A stretch of 64,000 nucleotides of DNA from Ignelater luminosus (taxonomy: Eukaryota; Arthropoda; Insecta; Coleoptera; Elateridae). The stretch's first letter is position 1. Every line of letters begins with the position of its first letter. The stretch covers positions 9,517-73,516 of the forward strand of contig VTPC01000803.1 in NCBI GenBank assembly GCA_011009095.1, written 5' to 3'. Position numbers and translations under genes: made by a program. This document shows positions 37,801 through 47,252 of the stretch, one piece after another. A model generated the notes under the pieces. That model was given only the letters and a program-made list of their open reading frames with translations, was not told the origin of the DNA and did not search any database.

Positions 37801-40800
37801 AATAGCTTATGTTTTAAAGTTCATGTTAGCAAAGTTATTCAGAAAGCATATGCTAGCCTAAAAATGTTATACATTAATAGGTCTATGTTAGATACAAATC
37901 TAAAAATAAAGCTATGTGACTGAATGGTCCTTTCCCAGTTTAACTTTTGTGATCAGGTATATGGAGCATATTTAGATAAAATAGACGCTAGTAGAGTTCA
38001 ATGTGTACAAAACGCATGTTTACGTTTCATTTATGGCATCAAAAACAGAGATAGAATAACTCACAAATTAAAAGATGCCAATTGGTTAAACATGAAAAAG
38101 CTGCGTATACTGCTTGCAGCTTGTTTATACTATAACATAATCTTTAAACAAATATATTTGTTTCAACGACTAAAATTCCGCACCGACGTACATAACCTAA
38201 ATTTAAGAAATAAAGGGTTACTTCCACCATCATTACACAGGACATCTTTGTTTAGAAGGTTATTTTTGCATAATGTTGCTCACATTTCTAATAACTTTAT
38301 GCATAATATGGACAATTCTTGTAATGTTTTTAAATCAAAACTTCATCATCGGTTAAAGCTCAAACAACACTTGTAAGATTTGTATGTCTGATATAATATT
38401 CTCTTTTTGCTCAGACACTTGTTTAATATATAATAATTATTACTATTATTATTATTTTCCTTTTATATACTCGTAGTGATTTTGTTTGTCGTTTGTAACT
38501 AAAGATAAAAATTATTATTATTATTATTAATGTGACCGCTTCTAAAGTTTTACGATGTTGAGACACTTTTTTAAAGGCTGATTGACATTAACCTTTTTTC
38601 AACCTATTTTTTAGGATCAAACTTGAATCTATTTTCATCCTAGAATACAACCTAGTTTCGAACCAAGTTTTGGTATTTAACATGAAGTTTACCACAGTTA
38701 ATTTTCCCAAGTTCATTGAACAGTGTTACCACACCAACCTGCAAAGTTTTGCACGTTTTGCATTTTGTTTACCTTAACCTCAATTTATATCTCAGATTTT
38801 ATAAAAAGTTTGTGTTTACAACCAACTGCTATTCATTTGTTTATTTGTTACAGTGTTGAATAAAAAAGATAAAAATTATTTCATTATCGGCAACAGTTGG
38901 TAATGTTGAAACGTCGTTTAGTGCGCAAGTCTAGGATAAAATTTAGCATCAAAATAGGTCCGGATCTAGTTTGTCAATCTACTTTCTAGCAGCTTCTAGG
39001 ATGAAAAAAGGATGACATTTCACATTATAAGAAACCGTCCTAGACATCTAGGTTCTAATTTATAGCGAGAAAAAGGTTGAAAATAGGATAATGTCAATCA
39101 GCCTTAAGACAAATTTTTTGGTCTCAACAGAAACCCCCAATTGTCATTTGTTTTCAAGTTATTAGTGCTATCTTTTGTTTCTCATAGGCCACCATATTGG
39201 AGTCTTGGTTAGTTAGGATGAATTTAAAATGAGATTTGTGCAAGTATTGAATTCTACATAACATCCCTCATTTAACCGTTGTTCTATGTCTTCTAATAAC
39301 CGAGATACCAATGGTGAGCATCGAAATGTGGACACACTGTATAGTGATTCTAAAAGTATAAATTTAAGTATGTGTGTGGCTAAAATAATCAAAAGGTTTA
39401 TATGATATGTGGCTTCTAATACCTCCTTGTAGAGGAATCGGTTTGGCACTAGTTCTAAATTTTTGATTTCACATCCAGATTTCTTACTATTATTAATAAA
39501 ATAGAGTTTATCTAGCATGCAATAATTTTTTTTATACAAGAAGCTTTACAGTTATTATTCTTGAAATTCAAGTTAAGTTAATTTTGTTCATTACATTAAT
39601 TTACATACTCTGTTCAAATGCTTTAAAACTAAATTCAAAATCTTGATACACATGTTAAAGACATTCCCAAGAAACAGCGCCCTCTTTTGTTCCATCACAT
39701 ATGCACAGAAATAAAAAGATAATAAGTAATATTATTAATAATAAATAAACGTTATATTCTTATACTGATCAAGACACGAGTTATTTACATTGGATTTTAG
39801 TATTTTGGAGTATTTTCGAGGTGACGTATATATTTGACATTTTTAACAGAGCATAAACAATGACTTCGGATTAAAAAATGGTAGATTTTGGAAGAACGAA
39901 TACCGCTTGCTATAATTTTTTTACAGAAAAATATTTGTCATATATTCAATTAATCATTTTTAGTTTTTCAAAAAAATCCTAAGAAGATTACCGTTGTTAC
40001 ATCATAAAACATTCGTTTCAACATAGTTCGGTGTACGGTTCCTATGTTAAAAATGCAAGTTTTAACAGCCAAAACCTACAAATTTAGTACCGCAAGGGGT
40101 ATTGAAACTTTTCCTGTGTATGAAGGACATTAATAAATATATATATTCAAATTTTCAAAAAAATTTGAAGAAGATTTATTTTCTAGGTATGTTTGCTTCG
40201 GAACGTCCTTAAGCTGTGTAACCAGTACTTCTCATTCATTAGCTTTTATATTTGTGAGTTGTACCTACATACATATTGCTCGACAGTTATCATTTCGAGG
40301 TTAACATTTGTTAGTAACAAAGTCAGTGATATCAAAATAAAATCCATTAATAGAAAATTCTAAAGAAAATGTTTGTTCATTAATACAAATTTTTTACTTT
40401 TACAAATAATTTAAATTAACACACTATTAACTTTAATATCCAACAAATACACAAAAAAAATTGTGTTTGACATGTCATTTTCAAGCCAATTGTTTCGAAA
40501 CAAAAGTCAGTAGTGTAAGCATAGAAAAGAAAAAGTGATTTATCTCATACCAACATAAGCAATCAAAAAGCCCTCTTGGTTAGTTTAAAAGCATTAACAG
40601 AATATTGAGTGACCAAGGCTATAGTACAGATTCGTAATTTCTTTATTTATGAATTCAATTTAATTAAATTTGGGATATACGTTATAGTTGGTAAATTCAA
40701 TTTTTTGAGATTTTAAATGGGTTAAAATCATTTCTGGTTTCATCGGAAATGACATTAACTTTTCTATTTTAAATGGGACAACCGGTATATCTTTAAATAT

Positions 40801-43800
40801 TTGCATTCTAAGTAAAATTCTGAATCTAATACCCTAGTTTTCATTTGTTTTGTTTTTCATTCTTTTGTCTCAGATAATGCAATTTCTAAGTCTTGCATTT
40901 ATGGACAGTTGTTTTTAAGACCTTTTTTTCCTAACAAAAGTCAAGCAAAAAGTACCTAAACATGTATCAGTTAAATCTTGACAAAATTCTCTATCCAATG
41001 GTATACTTGTCCCAATGAAATGCTATTTCGAAAAATGAAGTTATGAGCCTTTAAAAGTTTAAATAGTCATCACATACATATCAAACAAATTTAATTTGAA
41101 TTTAGACTTTTCTATAGTTACTTGATTAATTTTAAACAGTTTAGGTAGCATTACAGCCTTCTAAATAAAGACAGAGAAAATTGAATTTTTAGTAGGCAGG
41201 AAAATAAAAATTAACAAGAACTAATGTATTGGATTCAGAATTTTCCGGAAAATCCAACTATACCAGGTGTACTATTTAAAATAAGAAAGTTTCTGGTGAA
41301 ACCGGAAGTGACATTAACACGTTTAACATCTCAAAACATTGCATTTATTAACTGTATTAACTGTAATGTATTGCAAATTTCATTAAGATTTGTTCATAAA
41401 TTAGAAAACTACAAGTCTGCACCTATAACCTTGGTCATCCAGTATACAGCTCTGATATTTGATATTGCTAAGAATTTTAGTGAAATATTGGTCTGTAAGA
41501 TTGAAGTAAAATAAAAAAGAGAATCAAATCAATCAAAATTGCAATTTTAAATTTTGGCTTAAATTAATTACAAAGACTCAGCCAATCATAAATTGATTAA
41601 TGCTTGATGGTTATCAATCGATTGTGCTTGTTTATGAAATGACAAACCAATGGCATTTAAAAAATTCATTATTCAAAACAATCAATAAAAGACATGCATA
41701 TCCACAACCTTTTTTTGATTTCACAGTAGCACCTCCATAAGGAGACATCAGAAGTCACATATTGATATAGTTTTTAACTTATTTTATTTCTACTATAGTT
41801 TGCAGTTAAATCCAACCTCTTAACACCACAGTGTACAGTTGGGAAATCTTGAAATATTGAATAAAATTCTCATACTTACCTAGAAAATCTGTCTTGCGTT
41901 TTATAGGTATTTCAGGAATTGCAACTTGCAATCCAGGATTATTTGCAATCCAATGATCTGCAAGATTAGAAATACCAATATCTTGCAAATGTGCTAAAGT
42001 AGCCTGAGCTTCCTCTACATAAAATGCATCTGGTCCCATATTATCTTCTGCTGGTTCGGTACAACCACCAGCCTCCATTAATGCGGCCAAAATATCCTTA
42101 TAATACATTTATATTAATTTATACAGCATTAAAATCAATTTCATGCAAGAAATTTACCTTTCCACTTCCAACAACAAGCAAGTATCGTCTTCCTTCAGGT
42201 ACTACAGTTGAATTGGATTGATTCTCAATATTGCGGTTACAAGAAAGTGGAAAGACTTCTCGCCATAAAACCAAAGTGCGGACTGGCTCTGTTCTAGACA
42301 AGTGAAATAATCCTTGTTGACGACAAAATATATGGATATCAATGAGATCTCCATGAACTAAATGTGAAGCCAATAAATAACCAGAATGATACAAAGCACT
42401 ACCCAAAAAGGTAAAGAGACGTTGACAATCTAAGGGTTCTTCATTCTAATTACATATTGTAAATAAAAATAAAGATACTGTGAAACAACACAAATTATCT
42501 TACCCATTCTCTATAATCACTAGATTCTAATTCAGTCAAAGCACTATCAATTTGCATTTGAGCTTCATCAGGTAATATTAACGAATGTGCTACCGAAAGA
42601 ACATCTTCAAATTGCTGTGGTCCTTGTTGTTGAGCTTTAGAAGTGATATTAAAAAGTTCAACACTCTGTTCTGCTTTAGGCCACAAACCACTGCATAATA
42701 ATCTAGTAAAAAATCTTGAAAAAAAGTGATCTAGTTGTTCCTTGAACAAATCACTTTCAAAACATCCGTCAATTGTTTGATACATAAATTCTAACATACG
42801 AGTAATTTCTTTGTTCTCTAAAAGTATTTCTTTGATAGATGCACGATTATCAGGTAGCATAAACAGTAATAATTTATTTCCAAAACTTGTATAAGCAACA
42901 TGTGATAATCGATTATTCCATAAAAATGATGTGACTTGAGGTTTACATTGTGTTATTTCATGTAATAAATGATTTAATGTAATAAAAACACCTCTTGAAG
43001 AACACAATAAGTTTTTCTCAAATGGCCGTGGATAACAATACAAAATACCTTCGAATTCAGGACCTGTTTCGCTAATACTTTCTGTGTTAATATAAAGAAC
43101 ACCAACAGAATGTTCACATAATATTGAACTTATAATATTAATTTCATCTGCTTTTGAATTTACCAACTGCTGTACAAAATTTGACTGATTACTGAGTTCA
43201 TTAATTGGTGGATTCTTTGTAACTTCAATTCCAGCTACACGCTGCAACCTTAACACTACTTCATTTTCTGAACTAACTTGTTCTAAAACAGAATTCAAAT
43301 TCTGATACGTTAATTCAATATCATTTACACATTTTAACCAATCTCCAATTTTTATGTTCTTTTGTTTAGCTGCTTCACTATCTGGGATGAATCCAGCAAC
43401 CATAATTCTGCAACCATCTGACAATGTACTTACAGTCAAGCCCAATATGGATTCAACTAAAGTAGCTCTACGACCTAATTTACGATTTCTTTGATCAATG
43501 TTTAATATAACCTCTCTAATTTCACCTTCTTCGTGATCCTGAAATTTTACTTTGTTCGTATCTGGATTAGTAGATGCATCTTGTGATTTGACATATCGTT
43601 TACTACGACGTTTGCTATCACGTCGTCTAAGTAACTTTAAAAATTTACTACGGGTACTATGTCTTGCAGAATTCTCCTTTGAGAAATTTAAGTTTTCTTT
43701 TTCAGTATGAACATTTGTATGAGAAACAACTGGATCACAATCAATAAATAATAATTCCCCCGTGGAACTTATGGATGATTCCCACTCAGGAATTGAACTA

Positions 43801-43995
43801 AAACATAATAAATTAGGATCTTTCAAGCATATGATTTAAATAATATTCTCTTTTATTTTAAAAACGACAATTCAAATATTACCTATCAGAATCTGAATAA
43901 TATGAACTGCAACTTGAGCTATCTGACCATTCTTCACAAGAACAGTCGTCCGTATTATCAATCTTAGAAGGCAGAAGTATTTGTTGCTCTTCCAT
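31860..43995 (-). CDS. in: Protein inturned (PDZ, CPLANE planar polarity effector), 8 exons, 908 aa
   Basis: Exons (high to low): 43995-43883, 43797-42504, 42445-42158, 42096-41880, 33236-32935, 32763-32497, 32157-32018, 31965-31860. The phases agree throughout (2727 nt with stop), close to the ~940 aa of vertebrate INTU. The N-terminus is acidic, followed by an Arg/Lys-rich stretch and a PDZ domain at about 153-226 (ILGLTV, IKIGDWLKCVND). Longin-like regions follow, e.g. WREVFPLS and RRYLLVVGSGK. Exon 5 is Ser/acidic-rich. The C-terminal domain has the diagnostic ENVLFHYVQLDTIEGI, EYGVLFE and LTYWVIGRLFYVPHPRELYI. In flies In acts with Fuzzy and Fritz to restrict wing hair initiation; in vertebrates the complex controls ciliogenesis. 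The intron 33237-41879 is 8.6 kb and full of transposons, so a naive gene finder would split the gene in two. Confidence 0.93.
32297..32400. repeat. Partial copy of the 48969 MITE in inturned intron 6
   Basis: GCGGTCATTAAAATTTCAAATTCCAG, then TTTAGCTT and TCTGTCAAATTGACGGTTTGTA follow the same order as at 48972-49070. The right TIR is not seen. Confidence 0.6.
33638..33952 (-). pseudogene. Fragment resembling a PIF/Harbinger transposase N-terminus
   Basis: The 104-codon minus-strand ORF contains NPFHMSNYFFKKSFRFNKNMTVEIINMISPFM followed by a short loop and a basic end. The pattern of an FR(F/L)xK segment followed by a leucine/isoleucine-rich helix resembles the region before the DDE domain in Harbinger-type nucleases (HARBI1). 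No DDE domain follows. It lies in the 8.6-kb inturned intron on the same strand. The assignment rests on pattern resemblance only, and host-gene origin is not excluded. Confidence 0.4.
34669..35318 (+). pseudogene. APE-type endonuclease region of the LINE
   Basis: FAHFNAGSL, then LTVTETWF, then VIYRPP and LGDFNIDLLD are the Asn, Glu, Tyr-Arg-Pro-Pro and Gly-Asp-Phe-Asn motifs of APE-like LINE endonucleases. A stop follows TTNE at 34804. A one-base shift near 35112 moves the frame to one reading SSPTHIASNSATLIDHIL and HISDHCL, which completes the domain. It would nick target DNA to prime reverse transcription, but it is broken here. Confidence 0.85.
35319..36276. mobile_element. Palindromic Tc/mariner-derived element inserted in the LINE
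   Basis: Ends are CAGTGTGTCCAAGATAA on both sides, with TA at 35317-35318 and 36277-36278. The arms (35319 to about 35704 and about 35937 to 36276) are near-complete reverse complements. The 230-bp centre encodes WPARSPDLTPLDFF, then (after a one-base insertion) a frame reading LWGYVKNHV, the C-terminal catalytic part of a Tc1/mariner-type transposase. The LINE frame continues on both sides. Confidence 0.85.
36279..38376 (+). pseudogene. Reverse transcriptase and C-terminal domain of the LINE
   Basis: After the insertion the frame resumes with FIPAPVVQSFF, is shifted near 36540, and runs openly from 36761 to 37591. RT motifs seen are LRPISILP, QSGFCADHSC, LLDFSKAFDMINH, SSVPQGSILGP and the catalytic YADD (in FYADDIQLY). 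A TGA follows at 37589. Further frameshifts cover the thumb until the open frame 37924-38376 (QNACLRFIYGIKNRDRI, RTDVHNLNLRNKGLLPPS), which is the typical C-terminus of CR1-like RTs. The catalytic core is intact, but the full ORF is not. Confidence 0.9.
38575..39103. mobile_element. TTAA-flanked MITE (piggyBac-type)
   Basis: Ends AGGCTGATTGACATTA and its reverse complement are flanked by TTAA at 38571-38574 and 39104-39107. Subterminal sequence (TTTTTTAGGATCAAACTTGAATC, then ATCCTAGAATACAACC) is shared with 16236-16480. TTAA duplication is the piggyBac hallmark. Confidence 0.75.
40712..41340. repeat. Foldback element in the large inturned intron
   Basis: 40712-40838 is the imperfect reverse complement of 41222-41340, sharing GATTCAGAATTTT, ATTTAAAATA and GACATTAAC. 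The plus-strand ORF 41224-41514 is mostly this arm. Confidence 0.6.
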
Positions 43996-44564
43996 ACTAA
44001 TTTTTAATTAGTTTTAATAAAATTTAATTATTCTAACAGACACCAAAAAGCACTTGCAAAAATAATCATCGTGTGAGGTTATGTTTCTTCTTATGATGCT
44101 TTACCTGCTTTACCAGCGTATGCTTTTTACGGTTTTTACTTTCACAAACTGACTCTGCTTTGTTTCCAAACTATTTCAAAAACGATGTTCAGAAAGGAAG
44201 ATTTTCCTTATAAAGTTACAACTTATAAGTTAAAGTTTTTAGTTGTATTTTATATTTTATTTTATAGCAATACCTACTATTATACAGCGTGTTCAAACTT
44301 CAAAATAACCGGCACATTTCAGACACGAACGGTTAATTACAGCAGGGGCACTTTTTAACCCCCTTACGTATACGCAACCCAGCAAGCAGTAAATGTAGAA
44401 TGCATCGTGTTCCTTTATACTAAACTACAATAGCCGCGATATTTACTTATAAATATTTTAAATTCTAAAAATGCAATGTCTATGTAATCTATTAAAACCA
44501 TTCTTAAATTAGTTTTTTTTAACCTTAAATAAAAAATTTAAAAATAGCAAGCTCTGGGAGTTGC

Positions 44565-44690
44565 TTTGAGGGGACCATTCAAGTATTACGTAACGGCGTG
44601 ACGGGTGGAGGGGGTCGTGAAATTGTTACAAATTGTTATATAAGAGGGAGGGGGGGGTTTAATGTCTGTTACGTAATAAAAATTTTATTC
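44565..44690. repeat. Related ATTACGTAACG repeat upstream of inturned
   Basis: GGGGACCATTCAAGTATTACGTAACG at the left, a run of G in the middle, and TGTTACGTAATA at the right resemble the 16689-17104 MITE. It is shorter and diverged. It sits in the interval between inturned and the divergent small ORF. Confidence 0.5.
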
Positions 44691-44944
44691 TTAGAAAATA
44701 ATTTTTGCATATTTACAAAAAAATAAGATTTCAAGCTGACAACACTGTTTATTGTTGTCAAAATGGTCGCATTCGTAACACTTGATGGTTACCGTTACGC
44801 TATACCGTCCCAACCGCTGGCGTCTTACGAAAACAAACGTTAGCTCGGAACCACTACATCAGGCACAGACGTTAAATCTGCTGTTCTCACCAATAAACTC
44901 AACAGTTTTCTCAAATGTAACATACTTTCAAATTGCTACAAAGC

Positions 44945-45142
44945 ATGGCCGACAGCTCCCAACATAGCGTATATTTTAATAAATATATGCAAAATAGCGA
45001 AAAGGAAGAGGACATTGAATGGTTGAATGAAGATGAGGTAGACACCGATGAAATTTCAATAATTTCATATGTATCTGGTGAAATTTGTGATAGCATAATG
45101 CCCACTATTTCTTTTGATGAATATACAGTGTCTCCGGATTGA
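44945..45142 (+). CDS. Small acidic ORF of 65 codons, unrecognised, divergent from inturned
   Basis: The ATG at 44945 opens MADSSQHSVYF and the frame runs to TGA at 45142. The product is strongly acidic (KEEDIEWLNEDEVDTDE) and Ser/Ile-rich at the end. It has no signal peptide, membrane segment or known motif that I can see. It lies about 950 bp from the inturned start on the opposite strand, with a locally GC-richer leader (44760-44945) that could be a 5' UTR or promoter. It could be a whole small protein, a first exon, or a transposase N-terminus. Composition biased towards D/E with no low-complexity DNA favours real coding, but there is no homology evidence. Confidence 0.35.
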   Translation: MADSSQHSVYFNKYMQNSEKEEDIEWLNEDEVDTDEISIISYVSGEICDSIMPTISFDEYTVSPD

Positions 45143-45594
45143 CCTAACTATACTTTTTTGTTTAACAATTGTCAACTTTGAGATAGAATGTCTAAATTTT
45201 ATATCTGAGCATAACATTTCATTCCAAACAACTTTTCTAGATAGAATTTTTCTCTACCTCTAAAAATAAGATAAGTTAACTCTCGACATAATTCCAGGTT
45301 TTATGACTTTTCTCGCACCGTGTATGTTATATCAAAACTGCGGTTAAGAACATTTTAGAATAAGCACAACCTTTTATGAAAAATGACTTTTTTCGGTAAA
45401 ATATTATTAAGTAAAAAAGTTTACAAGTATATTAGGTCCATCCGGGAACACACTGTATGTCAAATCCATGGAAATTAGAATAATTTTTAATGATATGATA
45501 TAAATATATTAATTTTTGTGTAGTTGCAATTAGAAAATTTAATATTTTATTGTTTTAGAGCTGTTTGACACTATGCTAAATTTTCTAAAAAATG

Positions 45595-46042
45595 TTGTGC
45601 AAATTAATTTTAAATAAGTAGGCTAAGGGTAAAATTTTTACAGTTTTCTTTTACTTTAATTACTTATAAAATAATTGCACATCGTTTTTTTTAGTTTCAT
45701 TGTCTCTGCTGTTTTGCGGGTAACTCGATTTTGATAAAAATTAATAGTGAAATTCTAGACAAGAATAGCGATTATCTCCAAAACATTTCAAGATATGTAT
45801 AGCAACGCTTATATTGTTGAATTCGTCTTTAAAATCCCTATGGATATGTGGGGTCACATACAGAATGATCTATTTAAAGAAATTCAAGATTTATTTAAAA
45901 AAAAACAATTGAAGATTTGTTTTTAATTACCTTCGCAAAACTTGGCAAAAAATACCTACTTTAAGTTCTCCAAATTTCATTTGTCTCTTACTTACCGATT
46001 CTGCGGGGTAGCGTGTTTCCATACTTTTTAGCGACCCTGTAT
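45595..46042. repeat. Large palindromic repeat, partial copy 3
   Basis: 45600-45755 is the reverse complement of the 27945-28085 segment (TCTCTGCTGTTTTGCGGGTAACTCG). It continues through CTCCAAAACATTTCAAGATA to TCCATACTTTTTAGCGACCCTGTATA. Only one half of the palindrome is present. Confidence 0.75.
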
Positions 46043-46439
46043 AACAATATAATAACCAACAAATATTTAATCGTACTTTATATTTTTACATTTAATGATA
46101 TATATCTAGTTCCTTTTTGTAGGTAGCTAATGTGATAAATAGTATTTTATAACATATCTAAAAGCATTTGGTTAAAAGGTAACATAATATACTGAAATTT
46201 TATATCACCTTCATATTTTAGTTAGATTTCAAATATACAGATCTAAAGATTTTTAACGAGTTTAAAACATCATTTTATGAATGTCACAATAGCAGAACCT
46301 ATGACTCACATTTCCTTCAATGGTACTCTCATTATTTTTGCAATTTAACAAAAGGCTTTTTCAGAGAAACAACCAACTTTCTGCTTTTAATAAAATAATA
46401 AGTATTATAAATTTTGTTCCTTTTGCAATCTAAAGGCAA

Positions 46440-47010
46440 ATTGCAGGTATTCAGGCTAGCTCGCAAAACTCCTCGGAAGGGTGGAAGCGATTCAGTCGAA
46501 GCAACCACCGACACACGGCTTTCTCCTTTCTGCGAAGCGATTCCACGAGTCTGGGCGCGGCAGCCCCGAAGCAGATGAAACGATAATTCAAGACCAGACG
46601 GACGAATGTTTTGGAAGTGTGAATGAGGATGCGCTGGTGGCATCCGCGGAGGCCGACGTGCAAAACCAACAGGAGGGAGCTACGCTGCTGGACGATATCG
46701 CAGCATTGCTTCGCTTTTTCCATTCAAGAAAGGGTCTTCGAAACCGTGATGCCCAAGTACACGGTGGAGGGAGACGGCTGCCCCACAGTTCGAGGTGAAC
46801 TTTGTTATCCGATAGAGGCTCGGTTTCGTGCACAGATTCGGATGTTTGAAAAGGATCACCTGGGTCTATTGGGGTTGGGTCTAATCGTCCACCGCTGCAG
46901 CCAAAACTAGACGCGCAATAGATTCCTGAAAGCGGTGGCAGAAGAGGGCGATGTTGCCCAAAACGCGGTGTCGTCGGCAAATTGCGCTAGCGTGACGGAT
47001 CTGTTCTGAG
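46440..47010. other. GC-rich island of unknown origin
   Basis: About 570 bp are much richer in G, C and CpG than anything nearby. Several overlapping ORFs occur on both strands (46481-46798 and 46623-46910 plus; 46588-46980 and 46451-46723 minus), as expected when stops are depleted by GC content. An acidic plus-frame (SPEADETIIQDQTDE) shifts frame near 46730 into one containing KYTVEGDGC. No protein is recognised. It might be a fragment of a GC-rich retroelement, a decayed gene copy or an unannotated exon. Confidence 0.35.
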
Positions 47011-47067
47011 GTCGTGGCAGTAAAATTGATCTCGGAAATACACCGCCCATGGTGCCCATATATTATA

Positions 47068-47243
47068 GAACCTTCATAATATACGTACATAGTAGGAAGC
47101 AATTATAGCATCTAATGGCTGTCATCAGCAGTAGCACTCCGTGAGGGTTAAATAGCCCAACTATTTAAAACAGCCATATGATGGTGATAGTCATTAGATG
47201 TCACTGCAATTGCTTCATACTATTTATATTATTATGGTTTTAT
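47068..47243. repeat. Foldback repeat abutting the TIR element
   Basis: The arms around 47075-47130 and 47178-47240 are imperfect reverse complements sharing GAAGCAATT and CATCTAATG. They are separated by about 45 bp and end some 10 bp left of the TIR element. Confidence 0.55.
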
Positions 47244-47252
47244 TATACAGTA

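Larger units (their letters stand above)
34600..38540 (+). mobile_element. CR1-like non-LTR retrotransposon, degenerate, in the inturned intron
   Basis: The order is an endonuclease region (34669-35318), a 958-bp insertion (35319-36276), the linker and RT (36279-37591), and a C-terminal domain (37924-38376). It ends in (ATT)n-like microsatellite tracts at 38430-38530, as CR1-clade elements often do. It lies antisense to inturned. Stops and frameshifts at 34804, about 35112, 36540, 37589 and 37713 make it inactive. Clade assignment is by general resemblance. Confidence 0.85.
34187..39336. repeat. Inverted repeat arms bracketing the LINE
   Basis: The arm 34187-34315 is the reverse complement of 39213-39336. 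They share TTTCGATGCTCACCA and GAGGGATGTTATGTAGAATT. The right arm ends in GGACACACTGTATAG, the same terminus type as the element at 35319-36276. Most likely these are the two halves of an older TIR element split by the LINE and the TTAA MITE. Confidence 0.7.

Noticed and set aside
41224..41514. 96-codon plus-strand ORF
   Set aside because: Its first part is an arm of the 40712-41340 foldback in an intron of inturned.
46440..47010. Bacterial contamination or endosymbiont insert
   Set aside because: No long bacterial ORF, ribosome-binding site or recognised gene is seen; the borders look like normal host DNA.
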